Below are positions 1 to 14,600 of a stretch of DNA of 64,000 bases, piece after piece; the first letter of the stretch is position 1; the number at the start of each line of letters is the position of its first letter. The stretch lies in assembly GCA_022605955.1 (NCBI GenBank), contig JAKCOZ010000001.1, forward strand, positions 98,054,211-98,118,210, written 5' to 3'. Source of the stretch: Rallus limicola. Lineage: Eukaryota > Chordata > Aves > Gruiformes > Rallidae. A program made the position numbers and the translations under genes. Below the pieces are notes generated by a model, which ran no database searches, had not been told where the DNA came from, and worked only from the letters and a program-made list of their open reading frames with translations.

Positions 1-1710
1 ACGAAGAATAAAATTTATGCTAAAGCTGTCCTATAAGAATTTAATTTCATGCACTTGTACTGCTTCATTAGTAAAGAATATCTAGTACAGGAAATTTTGA
101 CCTTTCACTTTTAAGCCATCCTGTCTACCATAGCAACACTTCTGACAGTAAGCTAACTACTAACTGCCCTGTTTTGCTTCAACTTTATATTTAAAGAATA
201 ACCTAAAAGTCATCTTGAGTTTAAGCGGCTAAAATCATGAGCACAAAAGTATACGGAGTGATTCACAGAAGGAAATGTTTATACCTGTGAAAAATTATTT
301 TTTATTAAGGAGTTTTACTACCATTCAGACATTAAAAATGTTTGGCATGGAGCTTTATGTTCTGTAACTTCTGTAAATTTACAGTAAAAGCTTCAGATTT
401 TTGTTTTCATATTGTATGTTTCAGTTGAAGTTCATTGGATTTCCTGCAGTGTAGTGTTCTCCTCCCATAGCTGCAATGTCTTTTCCCATGTTTCTTGCTT
501 GTCTGGAACTAGACATTCAAGTTTGCATACATATGCACCCACATTAAATCATATCTACAAACCCATAATGAAGTTCAGTTAACAAAGACTTGTGTGATTC
601 CTGCTGTATTTGAACATGCATTCAGGAAAACTACTGAGATTAGAAGTTCCGAAGGAAAAAACAGGCAGCAAAAACGTTGACAAAGTGATAGCTTAAAGCA
701 GTGCAGCAGCAGATCAAGTGCAACCACTGTTGAAGGTCTCTCATAATTTTTGGTCCATGCTGTCTAAAGTGAAACTTTGAATAGCACTGTTAATTGGTAA
801 CATTTCTGCTATATGATCCAAATCCCCTAAAGGAAATTTTCTTTGGGGGTACAGAGATTTCAAGTGGCTTTGACTTGTGGCATTATTCTCCACCTCAGTT
901 GTTTTTGATTCAGAGTATTGCAGTTAAAGCACAAGTAGACATCAATAATGCCTCAAGTGTTTTGTGGGTTTTTTAAATTATTAAGTTCTAAGGTAAAAAT
1001 GTTTATCTGGAAAAATTCTGATGCATCGGAAAGAGATAAAGATGGGGTGTGTATGTAGTGTGTCAAATGTTTTACCCTTGTGAGAAAACAAGTTTGAAGC
1101 ACCATCCTGCTGCTTGTTTAAGGGCAGCCTGTCTCTTCAGTCACACAAATGCTGAACTCCAGCCCACAGTGTTCTATATCTGTACTGCAAATACCAACAG
1201 AGTATCTCTATGTCCTTTATATGTTCTAAATAGGTAGTAAAACAGGCCTCTTCCATAAGGATTTTTCGGGACCTGTTAACCTCAGTGTACTCAATTCTAA
1301 CCAGAAAAATTCTCTCAACTATAAGATGATTACTCAGAAATGTGCCATTAAAACTCCCGTAGAAATACCTTCTAGATCATAGCTGAAGCTGACATTGTCA
1401 TTTTAGCAGGGGTGCCTATGTAATGTCTTGTCTTGAGAAAATGTGTATTTCTGAAGAGCCAACAAAAAATCCATACTTAAACCCAAGTAATTTTCTTCTA
1501 CCCTGCTGGTATTTTTACATTAAGAATTTTAAGAATCTGAATTTGAGTTTTAAATGTTACCAATTTCTATAGCCTAAAAGAGATATGATCTATCTAGAAA
1601 AGGACAAACACACAAATTACAGAAATTAAAAGTTTTAATTTAAAAAGATAAGTGTTATGAGATAAAGTTATTTCAGTTTAATTTCCCTTTTTATTAGCTC
1701 AAAATAGTAT
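1..1710. other. unique AT-rich sequence, no gene seen
   Basis: No recognisable coding exon, RNA gene or interspersed repeat. Open frames here are at most about 60 codons, start at arbitrary ATGs and carry no family motif. The segment ends at the target-site duplication of the solo LTR that follows. Confidence 0.6.
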
Positions 1711-1715
1711 GTCTT

Positions 1716-2304
1716 TGTCGTGGTTTCACCCCAGCTGTGGGCCGAGATCCACGCAGCTGCCTGCTCCTTAAAGTAAGAGAGCAGGGGAAGAGGGAAAAGG
1801 GGGGGGGGGAAACAAGGGAAGGGAAAAGGAAGGGGCAAATAACTCCAAAACCAAGAAACTAAGAGGCCCATGGGTTGGGATAAGGATAGTTTACTAAGAT
1901 AACAGAAAGATAAAATATAACAATGCTAACAGGACTTTAGAGCAAAAGAATATGAAACTATTGATACACAATGCAGTTTCTCACCGAACCACACAACTCA
2001 GGCCGCACCACCCAGAGCCGTCCCGGAACCCGACCGTCCCCCAAGACCCTCGCGTCCCGGCCGCTCGCATCCCGGAACCGCCCCGCTTCTTCCTCCCATC
2101 AGCCCCCCTTTATCCTGGGCAGGACGTAATTGGTATGGAATACTCTCTTTGGCCCATCTGGGTCACCTGTCCTGGCTTTGACTGTCTGACTGCAACTAGA
2201 AACATCAGGGTGTTATCAGCACTGCTTTCATTTTAACTCCCAAACACAGCATTCCATCCGCTGCTACAAATGAAGTTAACTCTATCCTGACTGAAACCAG
2301 GACA
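1716..2304 (-). mobile_element. solo LTR, avian ERV family A
   Basis: The element reads TGTCGTGG at its left end and ACCAGGACA at its right end, so it has the TG...CA termini of a retroviral LTR. The 5-bp sequence GTCTT lies directly outside both ends (1711-1715 and 2305-2309), which is an exact target-site duplication. No internal retroviral region is present, so this is a solo LTR left by LTR-LTR recombination. Orientation is inferred from avian copies that begin TGTCCTGG and end near ACCACGACA, which puts this copy on the minus strand. It shares modules with the copies at 36565 and 49798, such as the 'ttggccca..tgggtca' block and the terminal blocks. Its middle is unusually CG-rich, suggesting a distinct subfamily. 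A 5-bp duplication fits an ERVL-type or alpharetrovirus-like integrase. The subfamily name cannot be given by eye. Confidence 0.85.
1983..2096. other. CpG-dense core of the solo LTR
   Basis: Fourteen CpG dinucleotides fall in about 114 bp, in a window otherwise poor in CpG. This is where an LTR would carry its leader or R-U5 region. Retained CpGs imply either a fairly young insertion or little germline methylation here. Regulatory activity is not shown by the sequence. Confidence 0.6.
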
Positions 2305-2374
2305 GTCTTAAACAGCTTCTGTTCCTGGTTTGGATGTTATCTTCATCTTCACATCATCACTTAATGGCTGAGGC

Positions 2375-2530
2375 AGGAAAGAACATATGAATATTGCCTA
2401 GTCTAACCCCCTTGCTCACTGTAAGGTCACATAGAGCAGGTTGCTTAGGACATTTTTCAATTGGGTTTTGAAAACCTCTGAAGGCTGAGATCCACCTTCC
2501 TCCTGAAGTGACACCCTGTGCACAATTTCT
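2375..2530 (-). mobile_element. old CR1 3' fragment
   Basis: The plus strand keeps the order of the reverse-complemented CR1 3' end: 'ctaacccccttgctca', then 'agagcaggttgcttagga', then 'gggttttgaaaacctc' and 'gagatccacc'. These match the usual 'agcaggttgc(c/a)caggac...ggttttgaa...ctcca' blocks with many substitutions. The terminal octamer tail is not recognisable. High divergence marks it as one of the oldest CR1 copies in the window. The ends are approximate. Confidence 0.65.
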
Positions 2531-2589
2531 GCAAGATTCCCATTTAATATTTCTGTTTTCACTTGCATGATCACAGCTGTCCAGGACAG

Positions 2590-2672
2590 GAAAAAAAAAA
2601 AACCTCAAACCAAATTGAAACAAACAAAAAAACCCACTTCCCCCCAGAATAAGCCAACCAACCCCCACAGAA
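2590..2672. repeat. A/C-rich low-complexity tract
   Basis: A 12-base A run leads into 'caaac', 'aaacaaac' and 'aacccac' units and then a C-rich, A-rich stretch. It is simple sequence with no coding meaning. Similar tracts recur near 10760, 27985, 28050 and 30255. Confidence 0.6.
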
Positions 2673-5600
2673 CTAAAGCAACCCCCCTCTATTTCAATGT
2701 CAGAATGGCACTGTCTCAGTTTTGTTAAAGGGAGCATTGCCCTTGACAAGGGCTCTGAGCCAGAACTCAGCAGACATAATAAACCAGGTTGTACCATAAG
2801 AAAGAACCCTAGCCTTAGAAACCTTATGTTTAAAGTCTTCTGGCATCACCTGTTCTGTTTTTCTTGTTGTCTTAGCTAATACTGCTCAAACAATTGTTTG
2901 GTACCGTTTCTCTGCAATGCTGCCTTACATGTATACTGTAATGTCATCAGCAGGTACAAAACCAATACCAGTGTTTCTCCCCTTTTGTTGAAATTTACTG
3001 CCAGTCCGCTACCCTTTCTGCTTTCAAAACATCACTGCTGTTCTTTCTCATCTGATAGTCAGTTATGCCCATTCACTTGTTTTAAAGCTGTGGAAAAGCC
3101 AAGAAAATGAAACTGTAGTGAAATGTGTTTCTGCTCTAATTATCTGCATTCATGAAATGCTGGATGTTTCTAATGGATCTTCACGGACATTTCTATCTAT
3201 ACATTTTTATCTTCCTGATCATGCGCAGGTTGAAGGAGCTTTTATGGAAAGGGAGATAAGGAGCAGTAAAACAATATCTTTCTTAAAAGTCTATTTAAAG
3301 TTGTCCCGTCTGCAAGCTGTGTGCTACAGAGAGAGCCAGTAAGGTGCACTTGAACCACGGCTGTATCTGCCCTGACTGGAAAGGGATGTAGTTATTTGTA
3401 GATTGAATATTGATGTGCTTTATTGGTAGTGTTGCCTTGAAAGCTGAGAGCCTGGAGCAGAGCGTAGTTCTGCCACTACCCTATTTGTGACCCTCATACA
3501 TTGCTTTCCTTCTCCACATCTATATTCTCCAGCTCCTGCCTCTCCAAATTTGATAGCTTTGTCCCGTCAGTGTGGGGACAACGTTTGCAAAGCATTTTGA
3601 TGACATCTTTTGGAAGAGCTTCAGTTTTTGTCAGCTGCTGTGTTGCTGCGATGCAGGCAACATAAGTACCTGGTTTTTGGGGTGGCCCCGTGGTGTTTTG
3701 GGTTTCATTCAGGAAAGAACTAATAAATAATTAAAAATACTTGTACGCTTGGATCTATTGTGCTAATTGGTTTTCCCCTGGGAGTCTGTTGATGACTAAT
3801 AGCTCCATGAAATTACACTGGACAGTATATTTAAAACTAATAACAAAAAGGGAAAACTGCCTGCGGAGGTTCCTTAATAGAAACAAGGTTTGGGGAAGAG
3901 TAGAAAGTCAAAGACAAAGCAACGATCTACTTGCTCTGCAGGACTGGAGCAGCTGCTGTGTCACATGAGCCAGCAGCCGCCAAGGCCTTTGACTTGGAGG
4001 AATCCTGCCGTAATTACCCTGACTCATTACAAACTTCACCTGGCTTTGATTCAGTAAAGTAACTTACTGGATATTTTTCCATTAGCATGACTTGTCTCTG
4101 TAGGCACAGCAGGGATTCATTTGGGGACATCTGACTTACTTTTTCTCCTTTTCTACACTTCTCCCCCTCTTATTATGCTAAAGGGCAATCGAGTTCCTGC
4201 ACATGTGACCGTAACCATCACATGAATACCGAAAGAATGCAGTGTGGTGTTTTAAAAACAAATGTCGAGTAAAGCAATAATGATTTGCTGCCTATTGTAA
4301 AGCTTTGCCAGTTTAATTATTTGTTCTGCTCTGAAGATTCTTATGAGATCCTCACCAAGACTTTAGGAAGACTAGCAGCAGTGTATCACGTTTGTCCCTT
4401 CCTCTCTCTGATCCCTGACTGCTGTGCGTGGTTTCCACATGCAGTCCTCTAAAGTACTCTATTTCTGAGGATTTCAGCTGGTCCTGACACAACTGTAGCT
4501 GCTCTCTAATGTCATTTTTGGAACATAATATCAAACTTTGAGCTGTTTTATCTTGCAATGTCACTCTTACTAAGTTTAAGTAAGATGCTAACCAGCTTAG
4601 TCAAACATCACTACTGTTGCTCTTTTATATCACTGCTGGCAGCTTAGTTTGATTGCAAACCTGTATTTTGAGGGTGTAAAAATGGTTTACTTTGTTTTCC
4701 TTGAAGTGTATCTGAATACAAAGTGGTTTATTTATTTAAGAGTCCAAATGTAAACAAAACTGGAGTTTGAGTTGACTTTTTAGATTTAAACTCTGCTGTA
4801 AAGTATTATTTACAATTGACAGCTAAGTTGGAACATGTTGTACCTCTCAAGTTAGAAATATCTGCACTGATCCTTCCAGCTAACAATAGCACCCAATGGT
4901 AGTTCACAAAGTGGTAGTGCAGATATAGTAACTGTCTTTATATTTGCACTTCTGCTATTAATATTTTTAACTCTTCATGGCATGTATCTGAGCAATTTAT
5001 ATTCTATTTTACTTGAATGCATTATACTTTTTTTTTTAGTTACTGATTATTTAAAAAACATTTTTAAAAGCTTTTTGAGTGTTTGATCTATTTCTTTCAT
5101 GCATTTATGAACCTGATTTAAAGTCCACTTTCCAAGTAATTGGAAAGACTTAACTTACTTTCCTTCATTGTTCTGTGGTTTGTTGTTTCCCCTGCCCGTT
5201 ACACACAAACACACACAGGCCTCCACTCTAACTGGATCATGAAGGCAAGAAGATTTTGGTAACAAGTAATGGGAGAATTCATGTTAAATTAAAAACAAAA
5301 GAAATAAGGGGGCAGAGGCAGGGGGGAGGGCTGGTCCTTGTACCTTTGTATCTGAGATTTAAGGCTGTAAAAGCACTCTAGAACTGAGTCATAAGCAGAA
5401 ATGTGCCAGCAAAGTCTGATGACAAGTTGCAGAAGGGGTCCATGGGCTGTATAGGAGCTGCAAGTACTTAGCACCTCTCCAGAAAGGGCCCAGAGACAGG
5501 CATCCTTGTACTGGCCTGAGAACACTTGACTGCTTAAGAAGGGTTTATTAATTCTCCAAGTATAAACCCCAAAGCAGCCAAATGAGAGAATACCAGAGGT

Positions 5601-8600
5601 GATCAGCTGGCCGAAAGGTGTTGATTTCAAACATCTCCAGAAGGGTTGTGGACTTTCCAGGTAGGTTTTTACAGCCGAACGATCTGCACCAGGTCTGTTT
5701 CTTTCTCTCCCTCTCTACTCCCCTTGTTTTCTGTTTTGTGGTTACCAGTAAAATCTTTCCTGTGGCTGTAGAGTTTGCACTAATTTGCTGTTATGTTAAA
5801 GCTGGACAATACAGCAGTACTACCAACCAGGCCAAAGGGAGAATGGTGAAGATTTTTATAGTTACTATTGCAGGTGACCGCTGCAGATAGAAACAGTCAT
5901 CTTTCAGTTGTGATGAAATGTTGGGCGTGACCTCTTTCTACTCCTCCCAATATGAAAATTACCGTTTTCATATTCAAGCTCAGCATACAGGAGTTTGATT
6001 TAAATGTATTTTAATTTATAAATTTAATTTATTTTTAAATGTATTTTTGTTTATCAGATAACATAGTATGTACAAAATGTTCACAATTTTTTCAAATTTT
6101 CCTCTCATAGAAATCTGGAGTTACCCAAAACAGCTATGAACTTTTTATTATACTTGCTTTTCTTGAAATATTTTGGATAGTAATCTGCCAGGAGGAGTGA
6201 CAGACTGAAGATATCTAGGAAAATACAAAAACACGTTAGCACTGCTTTCATCTCAATTTCTATTTTCAAAGCCAAATTATTGTTTGTAGAGACTATTCTA
6301 CTGATTGTGTCATGTCAGGTGGGTAGCTATGGGGCAAAACAGATTGCAATGCAGGTTAATACTTGCATGGAAAGCAATTTTGAAAGCTATGTTGGTCTTG
6401 ATATCTTATTCCAGAAATGTGCTAGATGCTAACAGGTTAGTGTTCTAGGGTTCTATTGCTGTTGTAAAAAATAAAATAAAAAAAAAGTAATTTAAAAAAT
6501 CAAGTTTTCCTTGTTTGAGTGAATAATTTTATTTGTGAAAATAAATATTTCTTTATGTATCACGGTGCAGGACAAGTTCATCAGAGGAGATTCTCTGGTT
6601 TCTACTAAGAACAGGTAAAAGCAAATGCTGCTCTTTATCCCCAAATTTAACAGACCTCTGACTGGTTCTTTCTATTCTGTGGGATAGAGACACCTTGGAA
6701 AGATTTAAGAGGCATCATGGAGGTCAACATGGTTACAGAATAAATATTGCTTGGTTTCTCTTCATTCAGGGATGTTTCAGAGAAGCAAGAGTGTGAAAGA
6801 AAGTTTGGGGATGTTTGCATGCCACACTGACAATCAGGTAGGGACTGACGCTACAGAAAAAGTAGAAAAGGTGGGGAGAGAGCCATGTGATAAGTCAACC
6901 TTTAAATGTAAGCATGTGGCTTGAATATGTTTCATTCCATGTCCTAGTTAGTTCTGGGTTGCCTCAGAAACACATTAGGACACACAGAGATATGTCAACA
7001 AGTGAGACTTTTAAGTTAAAATTTACTCTGAGTGCCATCAGCAAGAATGAATAAATAAAAAATATTAAAATCATTTTAAAACAGCAAGCTCAGCTTTTTT
7101 TAGGTATTTAGTTTGTTTTTCTCAAGGAAAGATGACAACTGGGAGCTAAGGCACTGCAGGCTAGTGGCATAAACTCATTTTGTTCAAGTGCACAACCATT
7201 AAAGTGACAATTGGGAAAGTCATTTGGTGAGGGAGGGAAACTGAAACAGCTCAGGAAATACATCCGTAGCCCCATCTGTCAGTTAGATCTAGCTGAAGAA
7301 ATAAAAATACATTTGATGGATTAATTTAACAATTAAGTAAACAACACTCGTGTTCTCTTATTTAATTTTATGTACACCAGTTCAATCCAGTTCGAGATAC
7401 CCCATCGGTTTATATACTTTCTGCTTATTCTGTTGAGTATTTGTTTTATTTCTGAGTTGCCTTTAAGTTTTTTAGGATAATAACATGGACAAATGCTTGC
7501 AATTATGGAGGAAGATCCCAAAGTTTTTCCGTAATGACTTTTTTCCTGTCCGAGTACATACTTTCCCTGAAGTTAATGGAAGTTACATGCATGTGTAGAA
7601 GGTAGAGTATATATATCCCCAAAGGTTTTACTGGAAAATCTGACAATGCTAAAATAAACAGAGTTGTGGAAACATGTTTCAGTGAAAATAGATGCTCACT
7701 CTGTTAGCTCAGCTGCTCTGGTGCAGGAAAGTGGTTCTCTTCCAGAGGCTCTCTTGTCAGATGCCCATAGGACTTTGGCTCATTCACCATTTAACATTTC
7801 CACTATGCTTGGCAGAAAAATCTGCACAACAACCGAAACATGATCAGATATCGAGGAAGTATGTGTCCCCTCCAGTCTCTTACTTCTATTTGAGGAGTCT
7901 GAGTCAGGGCAACCTCTATGCGGATTAAAGGCACTAGTAGAGAACAAAAGTTTGAACAGGGTCGGTGATTATGTACAGAACACACATTTATCCTTTTTTT
8001 TTAAAAATATTGTTATTATTATTTAAAGTTACTTTCCTTTCCTTTGGAAACCAACAATTGTACAGTAGTATGTAAGATCTTAAGCAGAGGAGCAGAGACT
8101 GTACCTTCCCTATTTTCATTCAGATGCCTTTTGTTTGCTCAGCGTCCCTGACAACTTGCTGAACAATGTCATGGAACTGGTCATTTGCTCTGAGCATACC
8201 ATGACTTTCTGTAAGGATGGCATGCATGAGTTTTTTCACAGAGATTATGCCTTTTCCTTAATCCAGTCATTTCAGATTGAAAGTCTGTGATTGTGGGTTT
8301 TTTTTAATTTTCACAGCATAAAAAAGGTGGGGGTTGGGGTGTGAAACAGTGAAAAACGAAGGAAAAGAATAAAGAAAAATAGTGTTTTGTCATTTCCAAA
8401 GAGGTTATTTCCCTTTATTTCTTTTCTGTTTAAAACACTGGTATATAATGAATACAATATTTAGGTGAAATAGACTTTCATGTACCTACTCAAGTATACT
8501 GAGTAAATCAGAGTTGGAATTTATTTTTATTTTTAATCTGAAATACACAGCAATCCTGTCCTGAAATTGTGTTGGCAGATTTTCAACATTTACAGGAAAA

Positions 8601-11600
8601 TTGGATCCTTTTCCATTTCGGCAGACTTTGCTATGGAGCTGCTGCCACAGTACTGTATGCTAATATCCAGCTCACTAGATATTAGGAGAAAAGCCAGTGT
8701 CTTCATGGAAACAGTACTTCCTCAGTCAAGTAATAATCAGCCTAATGTCGGTGTCATGCTGCAATCAGACTCTGACAAGGTTTGCAAATATCTTTAAAGG
8801 AACTGCTCATCTTTGAATGCTGTAGATCAAAGCCCAACTGGAACAAAAAAAAACAGGTATGCTACATGTCAGCTGCAGAATTTTGTTGATGAGCACAGCA
8901 TGTATGAGCAGAGGCCACTGCTATCATCACCGGCAGGAACAGCCAGATGGACTGGGCTGGTCGACTACTTAAAATCTCGCTGCATAACCACAAAAACTGA
9001 AAATGAAGCCTAAAAAGCCATCATGCATCTCCAGAGCCCCAGACTGTCTTTTTAAAGCTTCAAGAACATTTTTAACCAGCGCCAAAGACTTTTTTAGGTA
9101 TGTCTGTTCTCATCAACTTCTGTCTGTTTTTCACTGTTCATGAGAACAGAATTAGACCTGGGGAGGGATGAGATGTAAGACAGTGGCTCAAGCAGAGGGA
9201 TAGTCTATGAACCCTCCCAGCTGTGCCACAGATATGCATGCTTTACAACTGGGAAAGTCATTTGGTCTCTGAATGCACTTGCTTTTCCAACTGTGAAATG
9301 GGGGCAATATCTCATCTATAAAATTAACACAAGGCCTGAACCATTAACATGTTTCCAGTACATTTTAGACTCTATGGGATGACTAGCTAGCACCCTGTGG
9401 GAGAAAACAGACACCCAACAGGATAAAATATAGAATCATAGATGTAGTTTGTGTTACACCAGGTTAACCCTCTGCGTGCTGCACTTTTGAGGCAAAATCA
9501 TGTGCTTTTTGCCTGATGTAGTGTCTCTTATTTTTGAGGATTAAGAGGTTGTGGAAAGCTAGAGCAGGTTTCTCCATGTGCTGGCACCTCTAACACCATC
9601 GTGGCACTGTGAAACCAGCCTATGCTGGAAGGGGCATGTCATGAGAGTTACATTTGCTTGCACTGTGGGTGTAAACTGACCTTCAGGATGGCTACACCAG
9701 AATGAAAAGGTAGTGTAGCCAGAAGGGACCTCGCCTGGTGTTGCCTGCACCTGAAGCTTGACAATCTCTCTCCGTGACATTGTGTCAAGCTCCAAAGGCT
9801 GTGTTAGACATACGCTTGCTTCCTTGATGTGGAAGGAAGCAGTGGCACCCTTGCTGGCATGTAAGGCAGGAAAGCTTGTGTCGCAATCTATGTAATTCAG
9901 TCCATATTAAAGTATGAAGTGACAGACTGCAATACACATATCTGACAATTTTAGGCAATTGGTTTATGAAAATGAAAGAGTTAAAATAAAATACAAAGGA
10001 AAAACAACAACTGTAACTTTACACAAAGTTTGGTGCTTTGTTTGCTTGGGGACTTTTAGAGAGAGTTTAACCTTAGCCCTAGAATTCCCTTGCAATGTTT
10101 ACGCAGTAAGAACTTTTTTCCTCAAAAAAACCATAAATCACCTAAGAATCACATAAAGAGGAAACTCTAAACCATTTTTTAATTATATTTTTTTTTTAGT
10201 CTCTGCAAGCTAATGCTCAGCTCTTTATCGTATAATGAATCCTGTGGGGCTTCAGCTGAGGGGTATTTCCATTTGGGCATGTTTACAGTGGAAGATCTTT
10301 CTGGAGCTTACCAGGTTTCCAACTGAATACCCTGAAGCATTTCTTTCATAGTGTGATGTGATGAGACAGTGAGTGTATTTATTATGACCTGTATTATAGC
10401 TGTGCTTTCACACCCCATCAGTGCTTAGTGCCTAAAAGAAGCAAGAATCCCACAAAGGCCTCCAAGCCAGATAGACAAGGAAGACCACTCAAAGATATGA
10501 TGTGGATGCCCAAAGTCACGCACTCACTTACAGACAAGTCTGACAGGCACAGAATCCATCTTCCTGTTCTGGTTTGCAAGTCAAAAAACTGCATTTAAAA
10601 TTCTGCCTCGTACTTTTATCAGATACAGATCCAGTAGTGTTTAATTTCAGGTGGTCTTGGAAAGAGGTTAGCACACCATATTTTAGGATTCAGTCCCAGA
10701 CCCTGGGAAGTCTGAATTTGGATCCCCTTGCAGATACTAATAGTTAGTAATCTTGAGAAGAAAAAAAACCCAAAACCAAACCCTAGTATAATTGTATGAC
10801 ATAATATTCCACTTCATTTCACCTCATGTATGTATTTTACCCTTGTAAAAATGAGCAGACGTTGTGGGGCAGACTCTAACTGTGATTACACTGATGTAGA
10901 TCAAGAGACACCTTAGTATTAATTCTGTGTATCTGTGATGTTCTTGGTTTTCATGCAGTGTTTTGGAAAAAAATATTTATCAAATCTGAGAGCTGAAAGT
11001 AATTTATGGGAAATTTAAGGGAGGGAAATACTAATTAATCAAGTAACCGCGGTTAGTTTTTGTTTACATACATAAACTAGGGTAAGACTTCAGCTCCATT
11101 GCTTTATGGTTAAACAGTTTATTTCTTTCTAAAATAAGAGACAATATAAAGATCTGGAATAAAATTCATAAAAAGGAAAGAAGAAGCATCCAAGCAGATA
11201 TAAAGGGCATAGTGAAGATGAAATAAATTTGAATAAGATTTTATATGTTATTCTGTGATTTCTGCAAATTTAGCAGGTTCTATATCATTATGCTAAAAAA
11301 TACAGTGCTTTTGATATGGCATTGAATATTGGCCATGACTAATTAAAGTTTTTTTTCACTAATTGTTCCCTGCTAGGACAGTACCAAGAGGAGACTTAAA
11401 GCTCTTGTGTGTGCTGTGCATCTTGTCTGGCTCAGGAGAGCAGCTTAAACATCTTTGTTTTACCCACACTATCTTCCTGAAGGACTATTTAGTTATAACT
11501 ATGCCAGGAAAATGTGTTCCAGTACATGTATAACTTCTCTGTATTATATCTGTAATAGAAAATGACTGCAAACTGACATACACTGACCTCCAGTAGATAA

Positions 11601-14600
11601 TTATCTGATAAAATTGATACTTCACTTCAAAATGCCTAAAAAATTATAATGTCAGATTGATGTTTATTCCTAAAAGCATTCTAGAGAACGTCCCTTGATC
11701 TTAGATCAGTCCACTGTCAAATTCCTTAAAGGCCACATCATTTATAAATGATATGAACTGCAGATGTATAATTCATGGGGAGCATAAAATAAAGTTTAAA
11801 ACGTTTGTATTAAAAAGGTAAGGTGATCCTATATTAAATCAGATTTATGGCCTAATTTTAAAGTACGGGATCCTTCTGACTGAAGTTTAGCACTTCTTAC
11901 TTTTTATTTTTTATAATTTATTAAAAAAGAAAAATAAATGTGACAATGATGTTGGCAGACAAATGGGCGCTTTTTTTAAAAAATCCTTGTGTTGATCTTT
12001 CATATTATTTTCCATTAGTTACCCCTACACTTTCTGCAGATTACTTTCAGCCATATTTTTACTAAATGTTTTTGGAAGTGCAAAGAGCAATGTAAACTGT
12101 AGATTTCTCCATTGCTATTTTGACATTGCAAGCTCAAGGTTAATGGAATTTCTTTGTGGATGAAGAAGAAAAATAACTATGCTTTAAGTTAAATCACCTT
12201 GTGGGTATAGCCAGATTGCAGGAAGCCTGGAAACCAATGCCTTTATACAAGTTTTATAAAAAAAAAGAACCTCTAAAAAGCCCAAAGATTAAAAAATCTG
12301 TATTTTGCTTGCTTTCTTTCTCCCCTCTTATTAAAGTCTGAAGACTCCTTCTAAAAGTTTGCGTTTCTTGTCCTACTGTGTAAAACCAACTTTGCTGTTA
12401 TCACCTCTTCTCAAGCATTTTTTAATATATTTTGAGAAGTGTAACAGTGTTGTTTGATCTCATTATGAAACTTTTACCAACAGAAATAGAAAGTAAAAAT
12501 TTATGTATACTGTCCAGTTAGCATAATTATATAGAACCCCCTAAATTTGCCCCTGGAGGCACATCTCTTGCACAATGTAAAGGTTGACCAATCTCTAATT
12601 CATAAATGGCCTTAACCATTTAAGAGCCATGGCTTCAATTACACCTTTGAAGATCTAACAAACACTTAGTAATATGACATTGAATGGTGTTTTGGCAGTA
12701 TTCTCTTTGACTTTTTTTTCTTTGAAGTGTTAGAGTTATGCTGGCTTTCCTGTAACAGCAAAGAAAAATTACGACAATAATTATTTCCATATAATAAAAG
12801 GCATGCTTTTCCTTCCACTTTGTCTAAGTGTTATGAATTGTCCTAAAGTTCACTTTTATAGTTCATGGGCCCTGGAAGTTAATAGTCATAAGTGAAAACA
12901 GGGAAGCTTTCAGAAAGATTGGTTACTTAATAACGTGTCTTACCTGGTAGGCCTTGTATGCAATTCTTTTGTCCCTCTCTAGGTTTGCACTTGCTTGCAC
13001 TGCACAGAAGTGGGCACACAATGCCATAGCATCACTGGCACTCAGCTTTCAAAGCAAGGGAAGAGCAACGCTGCTATCACAACTCTGAAACTGGTAACAC
13101 AACTCCTTTCACACAGGAAGAATTGTGCCCTTTCATTTACAGTGAAAAATTGGGATGCCCCCTCCTTTCTGCTGTGGCCATGGTTCAGTGCTGGTACATA
13201 AGCCCCTTTTCAGAACTACAGAAGTTTGTCCTTTGTGCCATCCATGCCCAAGAACTCCACAGAACTTAGCTTTTATAGTCACCTCTGTTCAAAAATGGTC
13301 ACCCCCTTGGTTTCCATTGAATCCACCTGCTGCCTTTCCTCACACATAAGTAGTAATTATAGAACACTCTTTTGTTGCTATGATGCTTTGCAAAAATGCT
13401 TCCCAGGTGGTAAGAAAATATCAATAATAGTAATAGTTTTAAGGCTGAATGTTTAGTGTTTTCAGCATTTAGGCTTCTCTGCTTAAATGGTACTACTGCA
13501 TTTGTAATTTGATTGTGATACCCAGTAGTAATAATTGGGTTAGAAAAAATATGCAATATCATGAACAAACCATCCAGTTTTTACAGGGTTTTTTTCACCA
13601 TAACATTTAAAGAAACTCTGTATTGCCAAAAGAATTTAAGTTACTTTGTTCAGGCTTACCCATCAAATTCTTAATCTCAGTAATTTTTATCAACATAATG
13701 AGTTTTTATTGAAACAATAACTGAAATATGGCAGCAAATACAAAAAATGTGATATATTACTGCACATGTTTATTGACATGCAATCACACTAGATAACCTG
13801 ATATTTTCATTAAATGAAGATTTTAAGTAACTGATTTTGTAGGCAAGGAAAATATTAGATTTTAGTCTGTGTGGACTTCTGTAATGAAGTTGAAATAGCA
13901 CCACACAGAAAACTAGCCATATGGAAGCAGATGGGGTAAGTAGCAGAAATACAAGATCAGTAACAAATTGGCAAAAACTTTGGTCTCAGAGCAAAGAAGG
14001 TTACAGATGAAGTTTCCTTAGGATCATTACTGAGGTTTTTCTTACTAAAAATTTCATTAATACTTTTCACATATGGAGTATACTAGTGAGTAATGATGTA
14101 AAGTGGTGCTAGGAGTATGAAGAAGAGCAAAGATTTTGTATTGGAAGTGGTTAATCCTGAGGAACGGAGAAGCAGAGGAGGAGTGGACTTTACTACAGCA
14201 ACATGAATGTTATGGATTTTGGGGCCAATACAGAAAGAATTCCTCTTGTCACGTAGGAGTTCACCATTTGGAGGTTATTAAAGTTCTGTGCATTAATCTT
14301 GGAGGGTGTTGTTCTTGCAGTGCAACTACAAAAAATGGAAATAGGCTTATAAAGTGAAGTGCTTGCTGTTGTGCCTGGGAAAATTTAATATCATTGTGCA
14401 AAGACCTGTGAGATTTCATTTGAAATAGCACCAAACTAATCTAAGGTAGTTAGAATTTTATCTCTGTAACTGAGAGGTCACAAGTACAGGTAGTCTGTTT
14501 TGGTGAACAGTACAAAAAATAGTGAATGTAATTTACAGGTGGTTCTAATACTTGTGAAATTCATCAGATCAGCTGAGCAGGTTGGCACCAAGTAACCCAG

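Noticed and set aside
4352..4564. 70-codon minus-strand frame ending near a GTGAG donor-like site
   Set aside because: There is no convincing acceptor with a polypyrimidine tract, no recognised protein similarity and no partner exons nearby.
9428..9460. 'tagaatcatagatgtag' resembling a CR1 tail
   Set aside because: The following sequence does not continue into the CR1 3' UTR ('ggttggaagg'), so the match is too short to support an element.
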